A DNA stretch of 64,000 bases from Ideonella dechloratans (GCF_021049305.1 NZ_CP088081.1:3534001-3598000); one strand, 5' to 3'. Counted from the stretch's first letter, positions 39,683 through 51,879 are shown. Numbers and translations: made by a program. The notes: a model not told the origin generated them from the letters alone.

Positions 39683-41284
39683 ATGCGGCGTTGGAACGGA
39701 TGGGGAGACGACACGGTGCAGGCCACGCTGCCGGCCGGGGCACGGGACTTTCTGCACGAGCGGGTGGGCCCGGCCCGGCCGCCGGCCGACCTGCGCCTGG
39801 CCGAGGCGCTGGCCCAGGTGCCTCCTGGCCGGTTGCCGCCCCATCCCCTCGTCCAGACCGACGCCGAGGCCCGGCTGCGCGCCAGCCACGGCCAGAGCCT
39901 GGGCGACTGGATCGCGCTGCGCCAGGGCCCCATCGGCCGGGTCTGCGACGGCGTGGCCTTCCCCGAAACCCGCGAGGACGTGCGCGCGCTGCTGGACTGG
40001 GCCCAGGCCCAGGGGGTGCTGGTCATCCCGGTGGGCGGGGCCACCAGCGTGGTGGGCCACCTGCGGCCCGAGGCCGACGAGCCCCGGCCGGTGCTGGCCC
40101 TGGCCATGGCCCGGCTGCGCGCGCTGAGCGAGTTGGACGAGACGGCCCAGCTCGCCACCTTCGAGGCCGGCGTGACCGGCCCCGACCTGGAAGCCCAGCT
40201 GCGTGCGCGCGGCTTCATGCTGGGCCACTTTCCGCAGAGCTTCGAGTACGCCAGCCTCGGCGGCTGGGTGGTGACGCGCTCCAGCGGCCAGCAGAGCCTG
40301 CGCTACGGCCGCAGCGAGCAGTGGTTCGCCGGCGGCCGGCTGCAGACCCCCGGTGGCGAGTGGGTGATCCCGCCGCTGCCGGCCAGCGCCGCCGGGCCGG
40401 ACCTGCGCGAGTGGGTGCTGGGCAGCGAGGGCCGGCTGGGCGTGCTGAGCGACGTGACGGTGCGGGTGAGCCGCCTGCCCGAGCGCGAGCAGTTCCTGGG
40501 CGTGTTCTTCCCCAGCTGGGACGCCGGCCTGGCCGCGGTGCGCGAGCTGGCGCAGCGCCGCCTGCCGCTGTCCATGCTGCGCCTGTCCAACGCGGTGGAG
40601 ACCGAGACCACCCTGCGCCTGGCCGGCCACGCCGGCACCATCGCCTGGCTGGAACGCTACCTGGCCTGGCGCGGCTGCGGCACCGGCAAGTGCCTGCTGA
40701 TGCTGGGGCTGACCGGCAGCGTCCCCCAGGTGCGCGCGCTGCGGGCCGAGGCCAGCGCGCTGTGGCGCGCCCACGGCGGTGTGGGCACCGGCGAGCGCCT
40801 GGGCCGGGCCTGGGCCGCCAAGCGCTTTGCCGGCGTCTACCTGCGCAATGCGCTGTGGGAGGCCGGCTACATGGTCGACACCATGGAGACCGCCCTGCCC
40901 TGGACCGGCACCACGGCGATGGTGCAGGCCATCGAGCAGGCCGGCGCCCAGGCCCTGGCCGCACTGGACGAGCGCTGCCACGCCTACACCCACCTCTCGC
41001 ACGTCTACCCCACGGGCAGCAGCGTCTACAGCACCTTCGTGCTGCGGGTGGGCGCCGACGGGGCCGAGAGCGCGGCCCGCTGGCGCGCGCTGAAGACGGC
41101 GGTCAATGCAGCCATCGTCGCCCAGGGCGGCACCATCTCGCACCAGCACGGCGTGGGCCGCGACCACCGCGACGCCCTGGCCGCCGAGAAGGGCGCGGCC
41201 GGCCTGGCCCAGCTGGACGCGGCCATCGCCCAGGCCGACCCGCAGGGCCTGCTGGCCTCGGGCAACCTGCGGCCCCTGCGGTGA
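39683..41284 (+). CDS. FAD-binding oxidase, alkyldihydroxyacetonephosphate synthase-like
   Basis: 533 aa; GAGGA lies five bases before the ATG. The PCMH/VAO FAD-binding fold shows VLVIPVGGATSVVGHL and SFEYASLGGWVVTRSSGQQS, the latter being the FAD-contact segment of ADPS. The C-terminal oxidase domain has GGTISHQHGVGRDHR, in which the H-Q-H-G-V-G-R-D-H motif equals the His-rich active site of ADPS. ADPS swaps an acyl chain for a fatty alcohol on DHAP; bacterial relatives can also be glycolate- or D-lactate-type dehydrogenases. It begins a four-gene run with GlpD-like and glycerol-kinase-like genes, pointing to glycerol-ether chemistry. Confidence 0.87.
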   Translation: MRRWNGWGDDTVQATLPAGARDFLHERVGPARPPADLRLAEALAQVPPGRLPPHPLVQTDAEARLRASHGQSLGDWIALRQGPIGRVCDGVAFPETREDVRALLDWAQAQGVLVIPVGGATSVVGHLRPEADEPRPVLALAMARLRALSELDETAQLATFEAGVTGPDLEAQLRARGFMLGHFPQSFEYASLGGWVVTRSSGQQSLRYGRSEQWFAGGRLQTPGGEWVIPPLPASAAGPDLREWVLGSEGRLGVLSDVTVRVSRLPEREQFLGVFFPSWDAGLAAVRELAQRRLPLSMLRLSNAVETETTLRLAGHAGTIAWLERYLAWRGCGTGKCLLMLGLTGSVPQVRALRAEASALWRAHGGVGTGERLGRAWAAKRFAGVYLRNALWEAGYMVDTMETALPWTGTTAMVQAIEQAGAQALAALDERCHAYTHLSHVYPTGSSVYSTFVLRVGADGAESAARWRALKTAVNAAIVAQGGTISHQHGVGRDHRDALAAEKGAAGLAQLDAAIAQADPQGLLASGNLRPLR

Positions 41285-41294
41285 GGGTGCGGCC

Positions 41295-42782
41295 ATGAAG
41301 CCCGACTGCGATCTGCTGGTGCTGGGCGGCGGCATCAGCGGCGCCGGCGTGGCGCTAGAGGCCGCCCGCCGCGGCCTGCGTGTGACCCTGGTAGAGGCCC
41401 GCGACTACGCCTGGGGCGCCTCCAGCCGCAGCAGCAAGCTGGTGCATGGCGGCCTGCGCTATCTGCAGAGCGGCGCGCTGCACCTGACGCGCGAATCGGT
41501 GCAGGAGCGCGAGGCCCTGCTGCGCGAGCTGCCCGGCCTGGTCGAGCGCATCGGCTTCGTGATGGCGCACCGCCGCCCCTTCGGGCCGGGCCGCCGCACG
41601 ATGCAGATCGGCCTGCGCCTGTACGACCACCTGGCCGGCCGGCGCGCCCGCGGCTGGGCCAGCAACGCCGACATCCCCTGGCTGGTGCCCGGCCTGGCCA
41701 CCGACGACGGCGCCAGCCTCTACGAGGACGCCACCACCGACGACGCCCGCCTGACCCTGCGGGTGCTGCAGGAGGCCCGCAGCCTGGGGGCCGAGCTGCA
41801 CAACCACACCACGCTGACCGCGCTGCAGCGCGATGGGCGGGGCCAGATCCGCGGCGCCACGCTGCGCGGGCCGGACGGCTTCGAGCGCAGCGTGGCCTGC
41901 CGCTGCATCGTCAGCGCCAGCGGGCCCTGGCTGGGCACCGTGGCCGCGCTGGCCGGCGCCGCGCCGCCGCGGCTGCGCCCGCTGCGCGGCAGCCACCTGC
42001 TGCTGCCGCTGTGGCGCCTGCCGCTGGCCCGCGCGGTGGCCTGGCGCCACCCGGAAGACGGCCGCCCCGTCTTCGCCTACCCCTGGCAGGGCCGGCTGAT
42101 CGTGGGCACCACCGACCTGGACCACCCCGAGCTGGGCACCGAGCCGCGCATCCAGCCCGAGGAGCTGCGCTACCTGCTGGCGGCCCTGGCCCACAGCTTT
42201 CCCCGCGCCGGAGTGAGCGCCGCCGACGTGCAGTGCACCTGGGCCGGCGTGCGGCCGGTGATCGCCAGCGACAAGCCAGTGGCGCCCTCGCAGGAAAGCC
42301 GTGAACACCTGGTGTGGACGCAGGACGGCCTGGTGGCCCTGGCCGGCGGCAAGCTCACCACCTTCCGCCGCATGGCCCAGGCCGCGCTGGCCGCCGCCCG
42401 GCCCTGGCTGCCCACGCTGCCGCCGCCGGTGCACCGCGACATCCTGCCCGCGCACGCGCCGGTGGCCGGCGTGCCGCTGCGCTGGCAGGGCCGCTGGGGC
42501 GCGCTGGCCGGCCAGGCCGCCCGCGGCGCGCTCATCCCCGGCACCACCACCCGCTGGGGCGAGCTGCGCCACAGCCTGCTGCACGAGCAGGTGCGGCACC
42601 TGGACGACCTGCTGCTGCGCCGCAGCCGCCTGGGCCTGCTGATGCCGGGCTTTGCCGCCGATCTGCTGCCCGCGCTGCAGCCGCTGTGCCAGGAGACGCT
42701 GGGCTGGTCGGCCGAGCATTTCCGGCAGGAACGGGACCGCTACCTGGCGCTGATGACCACCACCCACGGGGTGCCCGCATGA
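41295..42782 (+). CDS. Glycerol-3-phosphate dehydrogenase/oxidase, GlpD-like
   Basis: 495 aa. The FAD Rossmann motif LLVLGGGISGAGVALEAARR is at residues 7-26, followed by GASSRSSKLVHGGLRYLQ, the GlpD signature. TTDLDHPELG and LVALAGGKLTTFRRMA match the substrate and second FAD regions. GlpD oxidises sn-glycerol 3-phosphate to DHAP at the inner membrane, passing electrons to quinone. It begins 11 bases after the ADPS-like gene and overlaps the kinase gene by four bases. It may be a specialised paralogue working with the ADPS-like enzyme. Confidence 0.92.
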   Translation: MKPDCDLLVLGGGISGAGVALEAARRGLRVTLVEARDYAWGASSRSSKLVHGGLRYLQSGALHLTRESVQEREALLRELPGLVERIGFVMAHRRPFGPGRRTMQIGLRLYDHLAGRRARGWASNADIPWLVPGLATDDGASLYEDATTDDARLTLRVLQEARSLGAELHNHTTLTALQRDGRGQIRGATLRGPDGFERSVACRCIVSASGPWLGTVAALAGAAPPRLRPLRGSHLLLPLWRLPLARAVAWRHPEDGRPVFAYPWQGRLIVGTTDLDHPELGTEPRIQPEELRYLLAALAHSFPRAGVSAADVQCTWAGVRPVIASDKPVAPSQESREHLVWTQDGLVALAGGKLTTFRRMAQAALAAARPWLPTLPPPVHRDILPAHAPVAGVPLRWQGRWGALAGQAARGALIPGTTTRWGELRHSLLHEQVRHLDDLLLRRSRLGLLMPGFAADLLPALQPLCQETLGWSAEHFRQERDRYLALMTTTHGVPA

Positions 42783-44335
42783 AAGACCTGATCCTGGCCA
42801 TCGACCTGGGCACGCAGTCGGTGCGGGCCCTGCTGTTCGCGCTGGACGGCACGCTGGTGGCCCGCGCCCAGCAGGTCTTTGCCGACTACCAGCGGCCCCA
42901 GCCCGGCTGGATGACGCACGACGGCGAGGGCTTCTGGCGGGCCGCCGCGGCCTGCTGCCAGCGCCTGTGGGCCACGCAGGAGCCGGCCCGGGTGGCCGGC
43001 GTGGCCGTCACCACCCAGCGCGCCTCCATGGTGCCGGTGGACGCGCAGGGCCGCTGCCTGGCGCCGGCCATCATCTGGCCCGACCAGCGCCGCGCCACCC
43101 GGCTGCCGCGGGTGGCCGCGCACTGGCGCGCGGCCTTCGCGCTGACCGGCCTGTCGGGCACGGTGCGCCGCTTCCAGCAGGACGCCGAGCTCAACTGGTG
43201 GGCCCAGCACGAACCGGCCCTGCACGGTCGGGCCCACGCCTTCCTGCTGATGTCGGGCCTGCTCAACCAGCGCCTGACCGGCCGCCTGGTGGACAGCATC
43301 GGCAGCCAGGTGGCCTACCTGCCCTTCGACAGCCGGCGCCAGCAGTGGGCGGCGCACGGGTCCTGGCACTGGCAGGCCCTGGCCCTGCGGCCCGAGCAGC
43401 TGCCCGCGCTGCAGCCGGTGGGCAGCGTGCTGGGCGAGGTCACGCGCGAGGCCGCTGCCGCCACCGGCCTGCCTGCGGGCACGCCGGTGCTGGCCGCCGC
43501 GGCCGACAAGGCCTGCGAGGTGCTGGGCGCCGGTGCCTTCGACCCCCACGGCAGCGGCATCGGCGCGCTGAGCTACGGCACCACCGCCACCCTCAACCTC
43601 ACCAGCGCCCGCTACCTGGAGCCCGAGCGCTTCGTGCCGCCCTACCCGGCTGCTGTGCCCGGCCACTACAGCGCCGAGGTGCAGGTCACCCGCGGCTTCT
43701 GGCTGGTGAGCTGGTTCCGCGACCAGTTCGGCCAGCCCGAGCAGGCCGCCGCCGAGGTGCTGGGCGTGGCGCCCGAAACCCTGTTCGACGAGCTGGTGGC
43801 CCAGGTGCCGCCGGGCTCGCTGGGCCTGACCCTGCAGCCCACCTGGAGCCCCGGCGTGCGCCACCCCGGCCCCGAGGCCAAGGGCGCCATCATCGGCTTC
43901 GGCGAGGCCCACACCCGCGCCCACCTCTACCGCGCCATCCTGGAGGGCCTGGCCTATGCGCTGCGCGAGGGCCGCGAGCGGCTGGAGCGGCGCTCGGGCC
44001 AGCCCATCACCCAGCTGCGCGCCAGCGGCGGCGGAGCCCAGAGCGACGCGGTGCTGCAGCTCACCGCCGATGTCTTCCGCCTGAAGGTGGGCCGGCCCCA
44101 CACCCACGAGACCTCGGGCCTGGGCGCGGCCATCGACGCCGCGGTGGGCCTGGGCCTGCAGCCGGACTTCCCCGCCGCGGTGGCGCGCATGACCCGGGTC
44201 GCGACATGGTTCGAGCCCCGCGCCGAGGCGGCCGACCTCTACGATGCCCTGTACGCCGAGGTCTACCGCCCGCTCTACGCCCGCCTGCGGCCGCTGTACC
44301 GCCGCATCCAGGCCATCACCGGCTACCCCGCCTGA
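42779..44335 (+). CDS. FGGY-family carbohydrate kinase (glycerol-kinase-like)
   Basis: 518 aa, starting MKDLILAIDLGTQSVRALLF with the phosphate-1 loop of the FGGY fold. GVAVTTQRASMVPVD, the catalytic-base region IIWPDQR, and the C-terminal adenosine loop ITQLRASGGGAQSDAVLQLT are present. FGGY kinases phosphorylate glycerol, xylulose, ribulose or similar sugars; placement after a GlpD-like gene favours glycerol or a glycerol derivative. Its ATG overlaps the stop of the GlpD-like gene (ATGA), a sign of translational coupling. Confidence 0.9.
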   Translation: MKDLILAIDLGTQSVRALLFALDGTLVARAQQVFADYQRPQPGWMTHDGEGFWRAAAACCQRLWATQEPARVAGVAVTTQRASMVPVDAQGRCLAPAIIWPDQRRATRLPRVAAHWRAAFALTGLSGTVRRFQQDAELNWWAQHEPALHGRAHAFLLMSGLLNQRLTGRLVDSIGSQVAYLPFDSRRQQWAAHGSWHWQALALRPEQLPALQPVGSVLGEVTREAAAATGLPAGTPVLAAAADKACEVLGAGAFDPHGSGIGALSYGTTATLNLTSARYLEPERFVPPYPAAVPGHYSAEVQVTRGFWLVSWFRDQFGQPEQAAAEVLGVAPETLFDELVAQVPPGSLGLTLQPTWSPGVRHPGPEAKGAIIGFGEAHTRAHLYRAILEGLAYALREGRERLERRSGQPITQLRASGGGAQSDAVLQLTADVFRLKVGRPHTHETSGLGAAIDAAVGLGLQPDFPAAVARMTRVATWFEPRAEAADLYDALYAEVYRPLYARLRPLYRRIQAITGYPA

Positions 44336-44358
44336 ACCTCTCTTTCCGGAGGCCTGCC

Positions 44359-46047
44359 ATGGACTGGAGCACCCACACCGTCAGCAACCAGGTCGACGAA
44401 CTGCGCGACGTGGACCTGCTGGCCATCGACCCGGCGCTGCAGCAGCACCTGCAGCGCCTGGGCGCGGCCTGGGCCCTGCCCGGCCTGCACGCCTACGGCA
44501 CGGCCCTGGGCCGCAGCGAGACCTTCGCGCAGGCCGCCCAGGCCAATGCGGCCGGCCCGGTGCTGCAGCGCTTCGACGCCCGCGGGCGGCGCATCGACGA
44601 TGTGCGCTTCCATCCCGACTGGCATGCCCTCTTGACCCTGCTGCGCGGCCAGGGCTGGATGGCCCGGCCCTTTGCCGACCGCCGCCCGGGCCGCTGGGCC
44701 GCCGCCGCGGCCGGCATGCTGCTGCACGGCCAGGTGGAGGCCGGCACCCTGTGCCCGGCCACCATGACCCAGGCCGCCATCCCCGTGCTACGGCGCGCCC
44801 CGGCCCTGTGGGCCTGGCTGGGCGAGCGCCTGCTGGAGGCGCGGCACGACCCGAGCGACCGGCCGATCGACGCCAAGCCGTCGATCTGGCTGGGCATGGG
44901 CATGACCGAGAAACAGGGCGGCTCCGACGTGCGGGCGAACACCACCACCGCCACGCCCATCGCCACCCAGGTCGGCGGAGCGGACAGCGCCGAAGCCCTG
45001 CTGCGCGGCCACAAGTGGTTCTACTCGGCCCCCAGCAGCGACGCCCACCTGGTGGTGGCGCGCACGCCCGAGGGGGGCCTGTCCTGCTACCTGGTGCCTC
45101 GCTGGCGGCCCGACGGCCAGCGCAACGCGGTGCGCATCCAGCGCCTGAAGGACAAGCTGGGCAACCGCAGCAATGCCAGCGGCGAGGTGGAGTTCGAGGA
45201 CGCCTGGGGCCTGCGGGTGGGCGCGCCCGGCCGCGGCATCCCCACCATCCTGGAGATGGCCACCCACACCCGGCTGAACTGCGTGCTGGGCAGCACCGCG
45301 CTGATGCGTGCCGGCCTGGTGCAGGCCCTGGCCTATGCGCGCCAGCGCCAGGCCTTCGGCCGGCCGCTGGCCCAGCAGCCGCTGATGCGCAGCGTGCTGG
45401 CCGACCTGGCGCTGGAGAGCGAGGCCGCGCTGGTGCTGGCCCTGCGCCTGGCTCAGGCCTTCGAGGACGCCGAGGGCCCCGTGCCCGACCCGCTGGCCCG
45501 CGCCTGGCAGCGGCTGATGACGCCGGCCGCCAAGCTGTGGGTGTGCAAGCGCGCGGTGGCCCAGGCCGGCGAGGCGCTGGAGGTGCTGGGCGGCAACGGC
45601 TATGTGGAGGAGAGCAGCCTGGCCCGGCTCTACCGCGAGGCGCCGGTCAACTCGGTGTGGGAGGGCTCGGGCAATGTGATGGCCCTGGACCTGCTGCGCG
45701 CCCTGGGCCGCGAGCGCGAGGCGGCCCAGCGGCTGTGGGACGACCTGGCCGAAGGCTGCGGGGACGAGCCGCGGCTGCGCGCCGCGCTGCACACGCTGGC
45801 GCCGGCCTGGCAGGGCCCCACGGACCTGCTGGAAGGCCAGGCCCGGAGAATCACCCAGCGCCTGGTGCTGCTGGCCCAGGCGGTGCTGCTGCGCCGCCAC
45901 GCGCCGGCGACGGTGGCCGAGGGCTTCATCGCCACCCGCTTCGGGCCGGACACGGCCGGCATCTTCGGGGCACTGGACCCGGCGGCGCTGGATGTGGACG
46001 CCCTGCTGGACCGGGCGCTGCCCGAGACCCCGCCGGCCAGCGCCTGA
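44359..46047 (+). CDS. Acyl-CoA dehydrogenase, AidB-like
   Basis: 562 aa; CCGGAGG at 44347-44353 sets the start. The N-terminal extension with NQVDELRDVDLLAIDPALQQ and the FAD/substrate loops GMGMTEKQGGSDVRANTTTA, KLGNRSNASGEVEFEDAWG and EVLGGNGYVEESSLARLYRE are typical of AidB/IVD-like members of the acyl-CoA dehydrogenase family. AidB protects DNA from alkylation in E. coli, but relatives in catabolic clusters may oxidise acyl-CoAs. As the last gene of the ADPS-like/GlpD/kinase run, it could handle the acyl or alkyl chain released from a glycerolipid. Confidence 0.9.
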   Translation: MDWSTHTVSNQVDELRDVDLLAIDPALQQHLQRLGAAWALPGLHAYGTALGRSETFAQAAQANAAGPVLQRFDARGRRIDDVRFHPDWHALLTLLRGQGWMARPFADRRPGRWAAAAAGMLLHGQVEAGTLCPATMTQAAIPVLRRAPALWAWLGERLLEARHDPSDRPIDAKPSIWLGMGMTEKQGGSDVRANTTTATPIATQVGGADSAEALLRGHKWFYSAPSSDAHLVVARTPEGGLSCYLVPRWRPDGQRNAVRIQRLKDKLGNRSNASGEVEFEDAWGLRVGAPGRGIPTILEMATHTRLNCVLGSTALMRAGLVQALAYARQRQAFGRPLAQQPLMRSVLADLALESEAALVLALRLAQAFEDAEGPVPDPLARAWQRLMTPAAKLWVCKRAVAQAGEALEVLGGNGYVEESSLARLYREAPVNSVWEGSGNVMALDLLRALGREREAAQRLWDDLAEGCGDEPRLRAALHTLAPAWQGPTDLLEGQARRITQRLVLLAQAVLLRRHAPATVAEGFIATRFGPDTAGIFGALDPAALDVDALLDRALPETPPASA

Positions 46048-46068
46048 GCCCTGCGCCGGCCGGGCCGC

Positions 46069-48489
46069 TCAGGCCACCGGCCGGGGCCGGTCCGGCTGCA
46101 GGGCCGCGGCCACCGCATGGCGCAGCACCGACAGGTCCACCGGCTTGGCCAGAAAGGCGGCCCAGCCCGGGCCGGCGGCGCGGCGGTCGTCGTCGGTGGC
46201 CTGGGCCGTCAGCGCAATGCAGGGCAGACCAACCAGCCGCGGGTCTTCGCGCAAGCGGCGGTGCAGCTCGGGCCCGCCGAAATCCGGCAGGCGAAAGTCG
46301 ATCAGCATCAGGTCCGGCGGTGCGGCCTGGGCCAGCCGCAGGGCCTCGCCCGCGGTGCCCGCCACCTGCACCTGATGGCCGTCCAGCGCCAGCGCCTGGG
46401 TCACCAGCAGGGCGCTGACCGGGTCGTCTTCCACGCACAGCACGCGGGCCGGACGCACCGGCGGGGCCTCGGCCCGCTGCAGGCCGGTGTCGGCCCGTGC
46501 GGGCGCCTCGGCCGCCGCCAGCGACACCCAGAAGGTCGAGCCCGCGCCCGGATCGCTGAGAAAGCCCATGCGCCCGCCCATGGCCTCCACCAGGCGGCGG
46601 GTGATGCTCAGGCCGATGCCGGTGCCCGGCACGCTGGAGCGGGCCTGGTCCAGGCGGTTGAAGGGCTCGAACACATGGGGCTGCTGGGCCAGGCTGATGC
46701 CCAGGCCGGTGTCGGCCACCGACAGCGTCCAGTGCCCGGCCTCGGCCGCCACCTCGATGCGGACCCGCCCGCCCTCGCGGTTGTACTTGACGGCATTGCT
46801 CAGCAGGTTGATCAGCACCTGGCGCAGGCGCAGCGGATCGGCGTGGACGTAGTGGCGGGTCAGGGCGGGCGGCGTCTCGATCACGATGTGGCGCCGCGCG
46901 GCATCGGCCTGCACCATGGCCACCGCCTCACCCAGCAGCGGCGCCAGCGCCACGGTGTGGCAGTCCAGCGCCAGCTGGCCCGCCTCGATGCGGGAGAGGT
47001 CCAGCAGCTCGTCGATCATGCCCAGCAAGTGCCAGCCCGACTGCAGCAGCAGTTGCAGCCGCTCGTGCTGGCGCGGCAGCGGCGCCCGGCCCAGCTCGGT
47101 TTGCAGCAGCTGGGCAAAGCCCAGCACCGCATTGAGCGGCGTGCGCAGCTCGTGACTCATGTGCGAGAGCAGGGCACTCTTGGCCTGGCTGCGGGCCTCG
47201 GCCCGGGCGGTCTGCTCGCGCAGCTGCTGGGCCTCCAGCTGGTCGGTGACATCCATCAGGGAATAGACGGCACCGCCCTGCGGCCCGCCCGCCACCCGGG
47301 CACGGTGCAGCATCAGCTGCCGCACGCTGCCGGTGGGCGCGCGCAGCGTGGTCAGCACGCCCTGGCCATCGCGGGCATCCTGCAGCGGCACGCGCTCGGC
47401 CAGGGACTGCCCGATCAGCTCCTCGGGCCGGCTGGCGCCCAGCAGCCGTGCACCAGCCGGGTTGAGCTGGACGATGCGCTCCTGCCGGTCCACCAGGCAC
47501 AGCAGCACCGGCGTGGCGTCGGCCATCGAACGCAGCAGGGCCTCGCCGGCCTGCACCTGCCGCAGCTGCTGCTGGAGCCGCTCGCGCACCGCGCCGATCA
47601 GCACGGTCGGGATGACGGTCACCAGCATGGCGGTCACAGCCATGGGCGCGTCGATGGTGCGGGTCTGCTGCAACAGCATGCGCCCCAGCGCGTACTCGGC
47701 ATTGAGCAGCACGGAAGCCAGCACCGCGGCCACCGCGGCGAGCAGGAAGCCGCCGTTCAGGGCCACCGCGCCCAGCAGCACCATCATGAGCAGAAAGGGT
47801 GTGCTCACCCACTGCGGCAGGAACCAGCAGGCCAGCGCCACCAGCAGCAACGCCCCCAGGGCCCGCAGCCTCAGCAACCGGGACAGTGGAGAGCCGCGGG
47901 CCAGCACCCACAGCCCCAGCGGCAGCAGGGTCACGGAGCCGAAGAAGCTGCTCACCACCCAGGACCACCACAGGTTCCCCAGCGAGGGCCCCAGCGGCGT
48001 GCCGACCAGGGCGGGCACGATCAGGCAGGCCACGCCGCCGCCGAAGGCCGCCGGCAGCGCACCGCCCAGCCCCATGGCCCGCAACAGGTGGGCCGGCTCG
48101 GTCAGCGCCCGATGGGGCTGCACATGCCGCTCCAGCAGCCAGGCGGCCAGGGCGATCTGGGACAGGTTGGCCGGAATGAAGGAAACGGCCAGACGCCAGG
48201 GGTCGCCGTAGCTGAGATTGGCCGCCGGGATGACCAGCACCAGACCCAGCAGGGGCCAGCGGCGCTGCGCCGGCGGCAGCATCAACAGCCAGAGCACCGC
48301 CAGCGCGTCGGGCAGCCACAGGGTGGAGATCTCCTGGGGCAGGCGCGAAAGCACGATGCAGCCCAGCGCCAGCAGGTAATAGCCCACCCAGCCGGCCAGC
48401 ACCAGGCCGGCAGACGCCTGGCGTCGGCCCCACAGGACCCTGGCGGAATCCTCCGAGGCCATGGAAGGAGAAGTTGGACCGGACACCAT
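46069..48489 (-). CDS. MASE1-domain hybrid sensor histidine kinase
   Basis: 806 aa from ATG 48489 (GGGAAG six bases upstream; ATG 48462 is the alternative). The N-terminal 290 residues form a multi-helix MASE1-type membrane sensor (LPQEISTLWLPDALAVLWLL, NLWWSWVVSSFFGSVTLLPL). A PAS domain (about 310-410) follows. HisKA has HMSHELRTPLNAVLGFAQLL with His446, the HATPase has LINLLSNAVKYNREGGRVRI and GTGIGLSITRRL, and the C-terminal receiver carries Asp731 in LMLIDFRLPDFGG and Lys in FLAKPVD. The signal sensed by MASE1 domains is not known in general. It converges on the AidB-like gene and no partner regulator is adjacent. Confidence 0.94.
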   Translation of the reverse strand: MVSGPTSPSMASEDSARVLWGRRQASAGLVLAGWVGYYLLALGCIVLSRLPQEISTLWLPDALAVLWLLMLPPAQRRWPLLGLVLVIPAANLSYGDPWRLAVSFIPANLSQIALAAWLLERHVQPHRALTEPAHLLRAMGLGGALPAAFGGGVACLIVPALVGTPLGPSLGNLWWSWVVSSFFGSVTLLPLGLWVLARGSPLSRLLRLRALGALLLVALACWFLPQWVSTPFLLMMVLLGAVALNGGFLLAAVAAVLASVLLNAEYALGRMLLQQTRTIDAPMAVTAMLVTVIPTVLIGAVRERLQQQLRQVQAGEALLRSMADATPVLLCLVDRQERIVQLNPAGARLLGASRPEELIGQSLAERVPLQDARDGQGVLTTLRAPTGSVRQLMLHRARVAGGPQGGAVYSLMDVTDQLEAQQLREQTARAEARSQAKSALLSHMSHELRTPLNAVLGFAQLLQTELGRAPLPRQHERLQLLLQSGWHLLGMIDELLDLSRIEAGQLALDCHTVALAPLLGEAVAMVQADAARRHIVIETPPALTRHYVHADPLRLRQVLINLLSNAVKYNREGGRVRIEVAAEAGHWTLSVADTGLGISLAQQPHVFEPFNRLDQARSSVPGTGIGLSITRRLVEAMGGRMGFLSDPGAGSTFWVSLAAAEAPARADTGLQRAEAPPVRPARVLCVEDDPVSALLVTQALALDGHQVQVAGTAGEALRLAQAAPPDLMLIDFRLPDFGGPELHRRLREDPRLVGLPCIALTAQATDDDRRAAGPGWAAFLAKPVDLSVLRHAVAAALQPDRPRPVA

Positions 48490-48630
48490 GTCGGACTTCC
48501 CAGGGGCCAAAGCGGGCCCTGCGCATGAACGGATCAAAGCCGCCTGGAGTATCGCCGTTCAAGACCGCGCGGTGTCCATGCGCGGCCCGGCGACCTGCCC
48601 CCGGGGATGGGGACAGGCCGTCCAGGGAGC

Positions 48631-50931
<2,301 letters not shown>

Positions 50932-51879
50932 CTAGCCGGCCTGCCGGGCCCCCTGGCGCACCAGGCGCGGGGCCATGCCGTAGCCGCGCAGAAAGGCTTC
51001 ACGCAGGTGGCGCCGGTCGCGGAACCCGGTCTCGCGGGCGATCACCTCCAGCGGGTGCCGGCCCTGCTCGACCATCAGCCGCGCCGCCTCCAGGCGCAGG
51101 CCCTCGATGGCCTTGGCCGGGGACTGGCCGGTCTCCTCGGTGAAGACGCGGCTGAACTGGCGCGGGCTCAGGTGCACCACCTCGGCCAGCTTCTCCACAC
51201 CCAGCGGGGTGGCCAGATGCTGGCGGGCGTAGTCCAGGGCCTGCTGGATGCGGTCGGACTTGGGCGCCAGCTTCAGCAGCTCGGAATGCTGCGACTGTCC
51301 CCCGGCGCGGCGCTGGTGCATCACCAGCCGGTGGGCCACGGAACGGGCCACCTCCGGGCCCAGGTCCTTCTCGACCAGGCCCAGGGCCAGGTCCAGGCCG
51401 GCGGTCATGCCCGCCGACGTCCAGACGTTGCCGTCGGCGATGAAGATGCGGTCGGGCTCGACCTGGATCTCCGGATGCCGCTGTTGCAAGGTCTGCGCGT
51501 GCGCCCAATGGGTGGTGGCTCGCCGCCCCGCCAGGGCACCGGCCTCGGCCAGCACGAAGCCGCCGGTGCACAGCCCGGCGACGCGACGCGCCTGGCGGCT
51601 GGCCCGCTGCACGAAGCGCGTCATCTCGGCCGAGGGCGGCACCGCCACGGGATCGATGACGCCGGCCACCATCCAGGTGTCGGCCTGGCTGCGCGGGGTG
51701 GCGGGCCGGGTGCCGATGGACAGACCCAGCGAGGACCGCACCTCACCACCGGCCATCGAGTAGTTGTCCACCCGGTAGAAGGGCTCTCCCACCACCAGGT
51801 TGGCGAACTCGAACACCGCCTGGGTGCTGATGGCCATGACCTGGAAGCCCTCGGAGAGCAGATAGCCGACGCGGTGCAT
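50932..51879 (-). CDS. GlxA-family (DJ-1/PfpI + AraC) transcriptional regulator
   Basis: 315 aa. The N-terminal DJ-1/PfpI domain (residues 1-185) has VAGLCTGGFVLAEAGALAGR with the nucleophile-elbow Cys and ATTHWAHAQTLQQRHPEIQV. The C-terminal AraC domain has a double helix-turn-helix (VEKLAEVVHLSPRQFSRVFT and LEVIARETGFRDRRHLREAF). Such regulators respond to amines, betaines or stress metabolites. It is divergent from an SDR-SDR-CMD-MFS operon across 128 bp that contains a striking palindrome, so it very probably controls that operon and itself. Confidence 0.94.
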   Translation of the reverse strand: MHRVGYLLSEGFQVMAISTQAVFEFANLVVGEPFYRVDNYSMAGGEVRSSLGLSIGTRPATPRSQADTWMVAGVIDPVAVPPSAEMTRFVQRASRQARRVAGLCTGGFVLAEAGALAGRRATTHWAHAQTLQQRHPEIQVEPDRIFIADGNVWTSAGMTAGLDLALGLVEKDLGPEVARSVAHRLVMHQRRAGGQSQHSELLKLAPKSDRIQQALDYARQHLATPLGVEKLAEVVHLSPRQFSRVFTEETGQSPAKAIEGLRLEAARLMVEQGRHPLEVIARETGFRDRRHLREAFLRGYGMAPRLVRQGARQAG

